A stretch of 64,000 bases of DNA from ZC4RG20 sp963782445 (GCA_963782445.1 CAWAJM010000001.1:2728001-2792000); one strand, 5' to 3'. Counted from the first letter of the stretch, positions 43,840 through 52,931 are shown. The notes: a model not told the origin generated them from the letters alone. Numbers and translations: made by a program.

Positions 43840-46800
43840 GGCGCCCCCGCGTCCTTGGCGAGCCGGATGACCCAACGGTGCTCGCCCTGGCCCTGCTCGG
43901 TCTCGTGCACGCCGGCGCCCGGAGCCTGCCAGCGACTCGCGAGCGTCTCACTCATGAGGTAGTCCTTGAACTCCGCGACGGCCTCGCGCACGGCCTCGTC
44001 GCCCTCCACCCAGAGGCAGATCCGGTCCGACACCTCGAGGCCGGCCTGCTTGCGCGCGTCCTGCACGGCCCGGACGAGCTCGCGCGCGAGCCCTTCGCGG
44101 CGCAGCGCATCGTCGAGCGTCGTGTCGAGACCGACGAGGTAACCGCTCTCCTCGGCGCAGGCGAAGCCCTGCGCGGAGACGCTCTCGACGAGCAGACCCT
44201 CGGGAGGCAACTCGACGCGCTGCCCTTCGATCTCGACGACCTGTGTCTCGCCGCGCGCGACGGCGGCCGCAACGCCCGCGCCGTCGGCCCGTTCGAGATA
44301 TTTCCGGATGGCCGGTATCAGCTTGCCGTAGCGCTTGCCGAGCAGCGGCAGGTTGGGCTTGATGCGATAGCTCACGAGCTCCGCGTCGCGCGCGAGCAGC
44401 TCCACATCCTTGACGTTGAGCTCTTCGAGTATCTGCTCGCGCTGGCGCTCGACGGCCCGCTCGGCGGCCGCGTCGGGCACGCGGACGAGCAGGCGCGGCA
44501 AGGGCTGGCGCACCTTGAGCCGCGAGGCGTTGCGCGCCGCGCGGCCGAGCCCGACGATGCGCTGCACGACGTCCGTCTCGGCCAGCAGGCCCGGATCGCG
44601 GCGCTCGGGCCGGGCTTCGGGCCAGCCGGTCTCGTGCACGCTGACGGGGGCGCCGGAGCGCGCGCCGCGGCCGAGGTTCTGATACATGGCCTCGGCCAGG
44701 AACGGCACGAACGGTGCCAGCAGCCGCTGCAGCGCGTCGAGGCACTCGTAGAGCGTCAGATAAGCCGCCTGCTTGTCCTCGCCGCTCGCGGCCTTCCAGA
44801 ATCGGCGGCGGTTGCGGCGCACGTACCAGTTGCTGAGCTGATCGACGAAGCGCTCGATGGCCGTACCGGCCTTGAGCGCGTCATAGTCCTCCAGCGCGGC
44901 CGTCGAGGTCTCGACCGTTTCCTCGAGCAGCGCCAGCACCCAGCGGTCGATCTCCGGGCGCGCGGCGAACGGCACTTCCACGGCGGGATCGAAGCCGTCC
45001 AGCCGCGCGTACATGACGAAGAAGCCGTACGTGTTCCAAAGCGTATTGATGAAGCTGCTCGCGACGTTGGCGATGATCTCGACCGAGACGCGCTTCTGCA
45101 CGTCCGGCGCGACGCGCGCCGTGAAGTGCCAACGCAGCGCATCGGCGCCCACCGAGTCGAACACGTCGTACGGATCGACGATGTTGCCCTGCGACTTCGA
45201 CATCTTTTTGCCGTCCTGGTCCACGATGTGGCTCAAACAGACGACGTTCCTGTAGGCGACGCTGTCTGCGACCATCGTCGCGATCGCGTGCAGGGTGTAG
45301 AACCAGCCGCGCGTCTGGTCGATGGCCTCGCAGATGAAGTCGGCCGGGAAGCTGGTCTCGAACTTCTCGCGGTTCTCGAACGGGTAGTGCCACTGCGCAT
45401 AGGGCATGCTGCCCGAATCGAACCAGCAGTCGATGACCTCGGCCACGCGCCGGTACTCGCGGCCCTCGTGCACGAAGGTCACGTCGTCGACCGCGGGCCG
45501 ATGCAGGTCTAGGCCCGAAAGGTCTCTGCCCGTGCGCTGCTCGAGCTCGGCGACCGAGCCGATGCACTGATAGTCGCCTTCGCCATCGGTCCACAGCGGC
45601 AACGGCGTGCCCCAGAACCGCTCGCGCGAGAGCGCCCAGTCGATGTTGTTCTCGAGCCAGTTGCCGAAGCGCCCGTCGCGAATGTTCTCGGGCACCCAGT
45701 GGATCGTCTTATTGAGCGCGACGAGCCGCTCGCGGAACGCCGTCGTCTTGATATACCAGGCGTTCTTCGCGTAGTAGATCAGCGGGTCGCCCGTGCGCCA
45801 GCCGAACGGGTAGTTGTGCGTGTAACGCGCCTCGCGGAACAGCAGGCCGCGCTCGCGCAGCAGCGCAACGATGACCGGATCCGCATCCTTGAAGAACTGA
45901 CCGGCGACGGGGGCAACCTCGGGCAGGAAATACCCGTCCTCGCCGACGCCGTGCACGACGGGCAGGCCGTAGGCTTGACCGAGCCGCAGATCGTCCTCGC
46001 CGTACGCCGGCGCGATGTGCACGATGCCGGTGCCGTCCTCGGTCGTCACGAACTCGGCCGGGCGCACGCGGCAGAGCGCATCGCCGACGCTCTGGTCGTC
46101 CGTGGCCGCCTCGCCCGCCGCCACGGCCGGGGCGCGAGTGTCGATCGGCAGAAAATCGAACAGCCGCCCATAGCGCATCCCGTCGAGCTCGCGGCCTTTG
46201 GCGCGCTTGACGATTTCGTAGCTGCCCTCGCCGAGCACCGCGTCGGCCAGCGCCTCGGCAAGGATCAGCGTCTCGCCGCCGTGCCGCGCCCAGACGTAGT
46301 CGACCTCGGGATGCACCGCGAGCAGGAGATTGGAGGGCAGCGTCCAGGGCGTCGTCGTCCAGACGAGGAAAAACGTGCCCGCGGACTCGCCCAGGGCCTT
46401 GAAGCGCACGAAGACGGAGGGGTCTTCGACCTCGCGGTACCCGAGCGCGACCTCGTGCGAGGAAAGCGTCGCACCGATGCGCGGGTCGTAGGGCACGACC
46501 TTGTAGCCCTGATAGATGAGCCCCCGCTCGAAGATGATCTTGAGCAGATTCCAGACGGACTCGATGTAGGCATTGTTCAGCGTGAAATAGGCATCCTCGA
46601 AGTCGACCCAGAAGCCCATGCGCTCCGTCATGGCTTCCCAATCGGCGACGTAGCGCATGACCGAGGCCCGGCACTTCGCGACGAACTCCGCGACCCCGAC
46701 CTCCTGCTCGATGCGCTGCTTGTCGAAGATGCCGAGCTCTTTCTCGATCTCGTGCTCGACGGGCAGACCGTGCGTGTCCCAGCCCGCCTTGCGCGGGCAG

Positions 46801-47045
46801 TGGTAGCCCTGCATGGTCCGAAAGCGCGGGAACAGGTCCTTGAACGTGCGCGCCAGCACGTGGTGGATGCCCGGGCGGCCGTTGGCCGTCGGCGGGCCCT
46901 CGTAGAACACGAAGCGCTCCCGGCCTTCGCCCGCGGCGAGCACGCGCTTGAACACGTTCTCGCGGCGCCAGAACTCGAGGATGGCCTTCTCGAGCGCCGG
47001 GCCGTCGTAACGCGAAGCGACTGGTTCGAACATCGGTCGGGGCAT
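43836..47045 (-). CDS. ileS: Isoleucyl-tRNA synthetase, type 2 (eukaryote-like), GIHH motif
   Basis: A 1069-residue cytoplasmic enzyme that charges tRNA-Ile. Length and sequence are those of type 2 IleRS, not the roughly 940-residue type 1 enzyme usual at this locus. The catalytic HIGH motif reads GIHH (residues 59-62, PPTANGRPGIHHVLARTFKD), with the first and third residues exchanged; KMSKS is intact (614-618). The editing domain is present (TTPWTLPSNL, 231-240), and a long type 2 C-terminal region follows the anticodon domain. Type 2 enzymes resist mupirocin. It sits between ribF and lspA as the housekeeping copy, with no second ileS in the window, which suggests replacement in place by transfer. 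Confidence 0.95.
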   Translation of the reverse strand: MPRPMFEPVASRYDGPALEKAILEFWRRENVFKRVLAAGEGRERFVFYEGPPTANGRPGIHHVLARTFKDLFPRFRTMQGYHCPRKAGWDTHGLPVEHEIEKELGIFDKQRIEQEVGVAEFVAKCRASVMRYVADWEAMTERMGFWVDFEDAYFTLNNAYIESVWNLLKIIFERGLIYQGYKVVPYDPRIGATLSSHEVALGYREVEDPSVFVRFKALGESAGTFFLVWTTTPWTLPSNLLLAVHPEVDYVWARHGGETLILAEALADAVLGEGSYEIVKRAKGRELDGMRYGRLFDFLPIDTRAPAVAAGEAATDDQSVGDALCRVRPAEFVTTEDGTGIVHIAPAYGEDDLRLGQAYGLPVVHGVGEDGYFLPEVAPVAGQFFKDADPVIVALLRERGLLFREARYTHNYPFGWRTGDPLIYYAKNAWYIKTTAFRERLVALNKTIHWVPENIRDGRFGNWLENNIDWALSRERFWGTPLPLWTDGEGDYQCIGSVAELEQRTGRDLSGLDLHRPAVDDVTFVHEGREYRRVAEVIDCWFDSGSMPYAQWHYPFENREKFETSFPADFICEAIDQTRGWFYTLHAIATMVADSVAYRNVVCLSHIVDQDGKKMSKSQGNIVDPYDVFDSVGADALRWHFTARVAPDVQKRVSVEIIANVASSFINTLWNTYGFFVMYARLDGFDPAVEVPFAARPEIDRWVLALLEETVETSTAALEDYDALKAGTAIERFVDQLSNWYVRRNRRRFWKAASGEDKQAAYLTLYECLDALQRLLAPFVPFLAEAMYQNLGRGARSGAPVSVHETGWPEARPERRDPGLLAETDVVQRIVGLGRAARNASRLKVRQPLPRLLVRVPDAAAERAVERQREQILEELNVKDVELLARDAELVSYRIKPNLPLLGKRYGKLIPAIRKYLERADGAGVAAAVARGETQVVEIEGQRVELPPEGLLVESVSAQGFACAEESGYLVGLDTTLDDALRREGLARELVRAVQDARKQAGLEVSDRICLWVEGDEAVREAVAEFKDYLMSETLASRWQAPGAGVHETEQGQGEHRWVIRLAKDAGAP

Positions 47046-47066
47046 AGGGCAAAGGGGGGCTGGAGT

Positions 47067-48005
47067 TTACGTCATTCGCGTAGCGAGCGCAGCCCGCGCC
47101 GCCGCCACGTCAAGGTGCATTTGGGCCGTCAGCGCGTCGAGGCTCGGGAAGTGCCGTTCTTCGCGGAGCCGGCTCACGAAGTGCACCGTGATGTGCTCGC
47201 CGTAGATGTCGCGCTCGAAATCGAAGATCAGCACCTCGAGCAGCGCGCCCTCCCCGCCCACGGTCGGTCGAGTGCCGACGCTCGCCACGCCGTCGAGCAG
47301 GCCGGGCCCCAGGCCCGAAACGCGCACGGCAAAAATGCCGTCGACGGGCGAGCGCCGGCGCTTGAGGCCCACGTTGGCCGTCGGGAAACCGAGCCGACGG
47401 CCGAGGCCCTGCCCGCGGATCACGCGGCCCGACATGCTGTAGTCGCGGCCGAGCATGGCGCGGGCGGCGTCCAGCTCGCCCGCGGCGAGCGCGGCACGGA
47501 TGGCCGTGCTGCTCACGCGGCGGCCCTCCCATTCGACGGGCGCAACGACGCTGAGTTCGAGCCCCAACCTTCGACTCGCGCGCTCGAGATCCTCGACGGC
47601 ACCGCGCCGCCCCGCGCCGAAGCGGAAGTCGTGGCCGACGACGAGCCGGCGCGTGCCGAGCGTGCGGTGCAGCAGGCTCTCGATGAACGCCTCGGGCGGC
47701 AGACTCTTGAGCAGGCGAAAGCTCGGACAGAAGAACTCGTCGAGACCGAGCGCCGCGAATAGCTCGAAGCGCTCGCGGAAGCGTGTGAGGCGCGCCGGCG
47801 GATCGGCCGGATTCATGAACTCCGCCGGCATCGGCTCGAACGAGAACACCGTGGCCGTGCAGCCGCCTTCGGCCGCGGTGCGGCGGAGCCGACCCAGTAT
47901 CTCCTGATGGCCGCGGTGAACGCCGTCGAAGGCGCCGATCGCGACGGCGCGGCCGGCCGGCGCCGGGCAGCGCTCGAGCGCCCCAAGGCTCCGAACGAGT
48001 CGCAT
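47067..48005 (-). CDS. ribF: Bifunctional riboflavin kinase/FAD synthetase
   Basis: A 312-residue cytoplasmic enzyme that makes FMN and then FAD. The N-terminal adenylyltransferase part shows AIGAFDGVHRGHQEIL and VVGHDFRFGAGRRG, then VSSTAIR. The C-terminal kinase part shows GRVIRGQGLGRRLGFPTANV and DGIFAVRV. ATG 48005 is chosen as the family start. It lies 21 bp before ileS and 34 bp after murJ on the same strand. Confidence 0.95.
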   Translation of the reverse strand: MRLVRSLGALERCPAPAGRAVAIGAFDGVHRGHQEILGRLRRTAAEGGCTATVFSFEPMPAEFMNPADPPARLTRFRERFELFAALGLDEFFCPSFRLLKSLPPEAFIESLLHRTLGTRRLVVGHDFRFGAGRRGAVEDLERASRRLGLELSVVAPVEWEGRRVSSTAIRAALAAGELDAARAMLGRDYSMSGRVIRGQGLGRRLGFPTANVGLKRRRSPVDGIFAVRVSGLGPGLLDGVASVGTRPTVGGEGALLEVLIFDFERDIYGEHITVHFVSRLREERHFPSLDALTAQMHLDVAAARAALATRMT

Positions 48006-48039
48006 CGTCAACGCGCCGCGCGGCACGGCCGGGCGCAGC

Positions 48040-49665
48040 TCACGAGCTCGACCTCGGCGGCAGGCGCGCGAGGTCCCGCGGCCTGAGCCCCGACGCGAAA
48101 CAGGTCGCGGCGTAAATTGCGGCCCCGCCGAGCACGCAGGCCGCGAGCCAGGCCGTGCGCGCCACGCCCCCCATGGCCAGCCAGTCGCCTACGCGCGTCT
48201 CGGCGAAGACCACGAAGCCCGTCATGGCCGCGCAGCCGGCGCCGACCTGGAGCACGAGCGCCCTCCAACCGGCATGCGGTCGGTAGACTCCCGCACGCAC
48301 GAGCCCGGCGAACAGCAGCCCCGCGTTGGCGAGCCCCGCCACGCTCGTCGCAAGCGCAAGGCCCGCGTGCGCCGGCGCCCAGCCCGTGCGCCCCAGCACG
48401 AAGACGAGCCCGAGGTTCAGCAGCGCATTCAGCACGAGGGCCGCGACGCCGATGCGCACGGGCGTGCGCGGATCCTGGCGCGCGAAATACGCCGGCGAGA
48501 GCACCTTGACGAGCACGAAGCCGACGAGGCCCGGCGCGAAGGCTCTGAGACTCGCGGTGCTCATGGCCAGATCGCGGGCCGTGAACTCTCCGCCGTAGAA
48601 GATCGTCGCGAGCAGCGGCTTCGCGAGCAGGCCGAGGCCCAGGGCCGCAGGGAACGCGACGACGACCACGAGCTTCAGCGCCCAGTCGAGCGTGCCCGTG
48701 AACGCCTGCTTCGAGGCCTCGGCGTGGTGCTGCGAGAGGCTCGGCAGGATCACGGTGCCGAGCGCGATGCCGACGACGCCGAGCGGAAACTCCATGAGCC
48801 GGTCCGAGTAGTAGAGCCAGCTGATGCTGCCGGCCGCGAGGAACGAGGCGATCAGAGTATCGATGAGCAGGTTGATCTGCGCGACCGAGGAACCGAACAC
48901 CACGGGCAGCATGAGGCGCAGCACGCGCCGCACGGCCGGGTCCGCAAGCGCCCAGCGCGGCCGCGGCAGCAGCCCGAGGCGGACCAGGAACGGCGCCTGG
49001 AACGCGAGCTGCACGAGGCCGGCCGCGAACACGCCGACCGCGAGACCGATGCCCGGGCGCGCGAAACTCGGCGCCACGAAGGCCGCGAACGCGATGAGCG
49101 TCAAATTCAGCAGCACGGGCGTGAAGGCCGGCACGGCGAAGCGCCGGTAGGTATTGAGGATACCGCCCGAGAGCGCCGTCAGGCCGATGAAAAACAAGTA
49201 CGGGAAGGTCCAGCGCAACATGTCCCGCGCGAGCGCATAACGGCCGTCGCCGCCGCGAAAACCCGGCGCGAACACGGCGATGAGCACGGGCGCGGCCACG
49301 ACGCCGGCCACCGTGACGAAGAACAGCACGAGACCGAGGGTCCCCGCGATGCGGTCCACGAGCGCCTGGGTCTCGGCACGGCTCCGCGTGCTGCGGAATT
49401 CCGAGATGACGGGAACGAACGCCTGGGAGAAGGCGCCCTCGGCGAAGAAGCGCCGCAGCAGGTTCGGGATTTTGAACGCGACGAAGAATGCGTCCATGAG
49501 CGGCCCGGCGCCGAACCAGTGCGAGAAGCCGACGTCCCGGGCGAGCCCCGTCACCCGCGACAGCACCGTCAGCGAGCTCACGACGCCCGTCGAACGGAAC
49601 AGGCTCTCCGAGCCCGCCTCCGCGGCGTCGGCGGCGCATTCCTTGCGGTCGGGAGCGGCGTTCAT
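48040..49665 (-). CDS. murJ: Lipid II flippase MurJ
   Basis: A 541-residue inner-membrane protein with about fourteen helices. It moves lipid II across the membrane for peptidoglycan synthesis. Family sequences are TVLSRVTGLARDVGFSHWFG, MDAFFVAFKIPNLLRRFFAE and GAFSQAFVPVISEF. ATG 49665 fits; an in-frame extension to 49791 would cross into the rpsT start region on the other strand. First gene of the murJ-ribF-ileS-lspA series. Confidence 0.95.
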   Translation of the reverse strand: MNAAPDRKECAADAAEAGSESLFRSTGVVSSLTVLSRVTGLARDVGFSHWFGAGPLMDAFFVAFKIPNLLRRFFAEGAFSQAFVPVISEFRSTRSRAETQALVDRIAGTLGLVLFFVTVAGVVAAPVLIAVFAPGFRGGDGRYALARDMLRWTFPYLFFIGLTALSGGILNTYRRFAVPAFTPVLLNLTLIAFAAFVAPSFARPGIGLAVGVFAAGLVQLAFQAPFLVRLGLLPRPRWALADPAVRRVLRLMLPVVFGSSVAQINLLIDTLIASFLAAGSISWLYYSDRLMEFPLGVVGIALGTVILPSLSQHHAEASKQAFTGTLDWALKLVVVVAFPAALGLGLLAKPLLATIFYGGEFTARDLAMSTASLRAFAPGLVGFVLVKVLSPAYFARQDPRTPVRIGVAALVLNALLNLGLVFVLGRTGWAPAHAGLALATSVAGLANAGLLFAGLVRAGVYRPHAGWRALVLQVGAGCAAMTGFVVFAETRVGDWLAMGGVARTAWLAACVLGGAAIYAATCFASGLRPRDLARLPPRSSS

Positions 49666-49681
49666 GCGGCCAGGGTCCGGC

Positions 49682-49710
49682 TTGACTTGACATCGGCAGG
49701 TTCGAATAAT
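49682..49710 (+). promoter_or_regulatory. Probable sigma-70 promoter of rpsT
   Basis: TTGACT at 49682-49687 and AATAAT at 49705-49710, with a 17-base spacer. Transcription would start near 49717, giving a leader of about 40 bases ahead of the rpsT TTG start. A shifted TTGACA at 49687-49692 overlaps it, with poorer spacing. Confidence 0.55.
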
Positions 49711-49757
49711 ACCGCCCTTTTCCCCGGCGAAGCCGGCAGGCAAAACGGAACCACACC

Positions 49758-50021
49758 TTGGCCAACATCCAATCTGCGAAAAAGCGTGCACGCCAGAACG
49801 TCAAGGCGCGCGCCCACAACGTCGCGCTGCGCTCGCGCGGCCGCACCGCCGTCAAGAACGTGCTGAAGGCCATCAAGGCCGGCGACAAGGAGGCTGCAGC
49901 GGCGACCTTCCGTCAGGCTGTGCCCGAGATCGACAAGATGGCCGGCAAGGGCCTGATCCCCAAGAACCGCGCCGCGCACTACAAGAGCCGCCTGAACGCG
50001 AAGCTACGCGCCATGGCCTGA
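49758..50021 (+). CDS. rpsT: 30S ribosomal protein S20 (TTG start)
   Basis: An 87-residue basic protein, complete: MANIQSAKKRARQNVKARAH at the start and GLIPKNRAAHYKSRLNAKL near the end. The start codon is TTG, as in E. coli, where the UUG start is part of S20 autoregulation. No strong ribosome-binding site precedes it. The 3' end overlaps the end of obgE on the opposite strand by 18 bases. Confidence 0.95.
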   Translation: MANIQSAKKRARQNVKARAHNVALRSRGRTAVKNVLKAIKAGDKEAAAATFRQAVPEIDKMAGKGLIPKNRAAHYKSRLNAKLRAMA

Positions 50022-51080
50022 GGCCGGCCCCGCGCCGGCCTCGTCGGCGCCCTCCCCCTCCGAGGGCACCGCGAGCGTCTCCAAGAACCGCATCGCATCC
50101 CGGGCCAGGGCCTCGGTGCCCTCGCCCGTCGCCGCGCTGATGCCGTAGACCGGCCCCTGCCAGCCGAGCGCCGCCACGCAGCGCTCGATATGCGCCGTGC
50201 GCGCCTCTGGCGCCACGAGATCCAACTTGTTGAGCACGAGCCAGCGCGGCTGGCGCTCGAGGCGCTCGGAATAGCGCTCGAGCTCGGCCTCGACGGCCCT
50301 GAACTCGTCCCGGACGGCTTCGGGGCTGCGCCCGGGGCCCGCGTCGACGAGGTGCCACAGCAGGCGCGTACGCTCGAGGTGGCGCAGAAACTGGATGCCG
50401 AGCCCGGCGCCCTCGGCGGCGCCCTCGATGAGCCCGGGAATGTCCGCGAGCACGAAGCTCTGCTCGGCCGCGACGCGCACGACGCCGAGTTGCGGATGCA
50501 GGGTCGTGAACGGATAGTCCGCGACCTTCGGACGCGCCGCCGAGACGGCCCGCGTCAGCGTCGACTTGCCGGCGTTCGGCGCCCCGAGCAGCCCGACGTC
50601 GGCCAGCAGCTTCAGGGCGAGCCCTAGATGCCGCCGCTCGCCCGGCTGGCCGCGCGTAAACTTGCGCGGTGCACGGTTGACGCTGCTTTTGAAGGTGGTG
50701 TTGCCGCGGCCGCCCCGGCCGCCGCGCGCAACGAGCAGCCGCGCGCCCTCGGCCGTAAGATCGCCCAGCGTCTCGGCCGTCTCGAGATCCGCGATCTCGG
50801 TGCCGACCGGCACCGGGATCTCGAGATCCTCGCCCGAGGCCCCCGTCATGTTGCGGCCGGCGCCGCCGCGGCCGCTGGCCGCCTTGAAGCGGCGCTGCAC
50901 GCGGAAGTCGGCGAGCGTATTGATGCCGCTGCGCGCGACGAGATAAACGCTGCCGCCGTGGCCGCCGTCGCCGCCGTCGGGCCCGCCGCGCGGGATGTAC
51001 TTCTCGCGTCTAAAGCTCGCGGAACCGTCGCCCCCGCGCCCGGCTTCGATCCAGATATCGGTTTCGTCGACGAACTTCAT
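50004..51080 (-). CDS. obgE: Obg family GTPase (CgtA)
   Basis: A 358-residue GTPase acting in late 50S ribosome assembly and stress control. Residues 1-158 are the Gly-rich Obg fold (GRGGDGSASFRREKYIPRGG, GGRGGRGNTTFKSSVNRAP). The GTPase domain follows with GAPNAGKST (G1), DYPFTT (switch I), DIPGLIEGA (G3) and NKLD (G4). The C-terminal tail is short and acidic. ATG 51080 has no clear Shine-Dalgarno site. It is downstream of rpmA, with a terminator-like hairpin between, and converges on rpsT with an 18-base overlap. Confidence 0.95.
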   Translation of the reverse strand: MKFVDETDIWIEAGRGGDGSASFRREKYIPRGGPDGGDGGHGGSVYLVARSGINTLADFRVQRRFKAASGRGGAGRNMTGASGEDLEIPVPVGTEIADLETAETLGDLTAEGARLLVARGGRGGRGNTTFKSSVNRAPRKFTRGQPGERRHLGLALKLLADVGLLGAPNAGKSTLTRAVSAARPKVADYPFTTLHPQLGVVRVAAEQSFVLADIPGLIEGAAEGAGLGIQFLRHLERTRLLWHLVDAGPGRSPEAVRDEFRAVEAELERYSERLERQPRWLVLNKLDLVAPEARTAHIERCVAALGWQGPVYGISAATGEGTEALARDAMRFLETLAVPSEGEGADEAGAGPASGHGA

Positions 51081-51095
51081 TTCGGGGGGCCCTAA

Positions 51096-51127
51096 ACAAC
51101 GAAAGCCCCGGCTCCGCGGGGCTTTCG
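51096..51127 (-). terminator. Intrinsic terminator after rpmA
   Basis: Read on the minus strand, CGAAAGCCCC pairs with GGGGCTTTCG around an 8-base loop (stem ends 51100 and 51127), followed by TTGTTTAG. The short T-rich tail suggests partial termination, allowing some read-through from rplU-rpmA into obgE, whose start lies 16 bases further on. Confidence 0.7.
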
Positions 51128-51193
51128 ACGGTGCTCGCGCGCCCGGCGGACGCGGACGCGTTTGGCCCGCGCCCGTCCGAGGACGCGGCGGGC

Positions 51194-51451
51194 TCAGTCC
51201 GCGAGGACGCTGACGTGCTTGCGCTGCTTGGGGCCGCGCGTCTCGAACGCGACGCGGCCGCCCGCCGTCGCAAACAGCGTGTGGTCCCGGCCGACGCGCA
51301 CGTTGGCACCCGCGTGGAAACGCGTGCCGCGCTGACGGACCAGGATATTGCCCGGGGCGACCTGCTCGCCGCCGAAACACTTCACGCCGAGGCGTTTCGA
51401 TTCCGAATCGCGGCCGTTCTTCGAGCTGCCGCCGGCTTTCTTGTGTGCCAT
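51194..51451 (-). CDS. rpmA: 50S ribosomal protein L27
   Basis: An 85-residue protein. The N-terminus MAHKKAGGSSKNGRDSESKR reaches the peptidyl transferase centre in the ribosome. The sequence is complete and has no N-terminal cleavage extension. It follows rplU by 22 bp in the conserved rplU-rpmA-obgE order. Confidence 0.96.
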   Translation of the reverse strand: MAHKKAGGSSKNGRDSESKRLGVKCFGGEQVAPGNILVRQRGTRFHAGANVRVGRDHTLFATAGGRVAFETRGPKQRKHVSVLAD

Positions 51452-51473
51452 GGCCTATCCTCCTGTCTCGCGC

Positions 51474-51797
51474 CTAGGCTTCGGCGCCGCCCGAGATCTC
51501 CGTGATTTCGAGCTCGGTGTAATGTTGACGGTGTCCCTTTTTGCGGTGGTAATGTGCCCGCCGCTTGAACTTCACGACCTCGATCTTCTTGGCGCGGCCC
51601 TGGTCGATGACCCGGCCCTGCACCTTGCCGCCCGCGACGAGCGGCGAGCCGACCTTGAGATTCGCGCCCTGGCCGACGAGCAGCACCTCGTCGAAATCGA
51701 CCACGTCGCCGACGGCGGCGTCGAGCCGCTCGACGCGCAGGCGATCGCCCTGACTAGCGCGGTACTGCTTACCGCCGGTACGAAAAACGGCATACAC
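51474..51797 (-). CDS. rplU: 50S ribosomal protein L21
   Basis: A 107-residue protein: MYAVFRTGGKQYRASQGDRL at the start and KFKRRAHYHRKKGHRQHYTE near the end, the rRNA-binding signature. A CAGGAG site lies upstream of ATG 51797. It is the first gene of rplU-rpmA-obgE and is divergent from ispB, the usual gammaproteobacterial order. Confidence 0.96.
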   Translation of the reverse strand: MYAVFRTGGKQYRASQGDRLRVERLDAAVGDVVDFDEVLLVGQGANLKVGSPLVAGGKVQGRVIDQGRAKKIEVVKFKRRAHYHRKKGHRQHYTELEITEISGGAEA

Positions 51798-51838
51798 CTG
51801 GGGAAACTCCTGACAGACTGGGCCGCGGAAGGGCGGAA

Positions 51839-51867
51839 ATTCTAGTGATTTGCCGGATTGCGGTCAA
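51839..51867 (-). promoter_or_regulatory. Probable sigma-70 promoter of rplU-rpmA-obgE
   Basis: On the minus strand TTGACC (51867-51862), a 17-base spacer and TAGAAT (51844-51839) form a near-consensus promoter. Transcription would begin near 51832, leaving a leader of about 35 bases before the rplU ATG. Confidence 0.65.
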
Positions 51868-51877
51868 CGAAAAACGA

Positions 51878-51903
51878 ACGAAAAGGGCTCTGACCCCTTT
51901 TTC
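51878..51903. repeat. REP-like palindrome in the rplU/ispB divergent region
   Basis: The stretch ACGAAAAGGG CTCTGA CCCCTTTTTCGT is an imperfect inverted repeat with one unpaired base. It lies upstream of the rplU promoter and only 30 bases before the ispB start. A very similar GGGGTCAGAGCCC-centred palindrome is one I recall as a dispersed repeat in many proteobacterial genomes, often near REP-associated transposases. I see a single copy here. Confidence 0.5.
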
Positions 51904-51932
51904 GTCCCGGCCGTCTCAGGCATCATCCTCGC

Positions 51933-52931
51933 ATGCGCGTGGCCGAGACTGAGCAAACCCTTCCTTCGCTGGATTCCCTGAGAGGCCTCGTCGGCGAGGA
52001 CTGGAGCAGCGTCAACCGGGTCATTTATCGCCGCCTCGGCAGCGACGTGGCCCTCGTCAACCAGGTCGCGCACCACATCATCCATCATGGCGGCAAGCGT
52101 CTGCGGCCCCTGGCCGTGCTGCTCGCGGCGCGCGCCTGCGGCTGCTCGAGCGATGCCCACGTCTCGGCCGCGGCCATCATCGAGTTCATTCACACGGCAA
52201 CGCTTCTGCACGACGACGTCGTCGACAATTCCGGCCTGCGCCGCGGGCAGCGAACGGCCAACGCGATGTTCGGCAACCAGGCCAGCGTGCTCGTCGGGGA
52301 CTTCCTCTACTCGCGCGCGTTCCAGATCATGGTCGAGCTCGGGGAGCTGCGCATCCTCGACGTCCTCGCCAACGCGACGAACACGATCGCCGAGGGCGAA
52401 GTCCTGCAGCTCATGAACTGCAACAACCCGGACATTACAGAAGCCGACTACATGGAGGTCATCTACCGCAAGACGGCCAAGCTCTTCGAGGCCGGCACGC
52501 GGATCGGCGCCATCCTGGCCGGCCAGGACGAGCGGACGGAACAGGCCCTCGTCGGCTTCGGGCGGCACATCGGCCTCGCCTTCCAGCTCGTCGACGACGC
52601 GCTCGACTACGATGCGACGCCCGAAGAGCTCGGCAAGAACATCGGCGACGATCTGGCCGAAGGCAAGCCCACGCTGCCTCTGATCTACGCGATGGCGAAC
52701 GGCAGTGCGGCCGAGCGACATATGATTCGCGAGGCCATCATGACGGGCGGCACGCAGAACCTGACCTCGATCCAGCTCGCGATTGAAACGTCGGGCGGCC
52801 TCAAGTACACGGCCGAGCGCGCGCGCGCCGAAGCCGACAAGGCCCTGGCCGCGCTCGAGGCGCTGCCGAGCTCCAAGTACCGCGACGCGCTCGCAGGCCT
52901 CGCCCAGTTCGCGGTCAACCGCCGCTACTGA
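51933..52931 (+). CDS. ispB: Octaprenyl diphosphate synthase
   Basis: A 332-residue long-chain polyprenyl synthase that makes the side chain of ubiquinone from farnesyl and isopentenyl diphosphates. The first Asp-rich motif is LLHDDVVDNSGLRRGQRTAN, the second LVDDALDYDATPEELGKNIG, both intact. HGGKRLRPL binds the diphosphate. Length and placement opposite rplU match IspB. Confidence 0.95.
   Translation: MRVAETEQTLPSLDSLRGLVGEDWSSVNRVIYRRLGSDVALVNQVAHHIIHHGGKRLRPLAVLLAARACGCSSDAHVSAAAIIEFIHTATLLHDDVVDNSGLRRGQRTANAMFGNQASVLVGDFLYSRAFQIMVELGELRILDVLANATNTIAEGEVLQLMNCNNPDITEADYMEVIYRKTAKLFEAGTRIGAILAGQDERTEQALVGFGRHIGLAFQLVDDALDYDATPEELGKNIGDDLAEGKPTLPLIYAMANGSAAERHMIREAIMTGGTQNLTSIQLAIETSGGLKYTAERARAEADKALAALEALPSSKYRDALAGLAQFAVNRRY

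Noticed and set aside
45699..47762. A 687-codon plus-strand frame antisense to ileS and ribF
   Set aside because: Spans two real genes on the other strand and has no recognisable domain.
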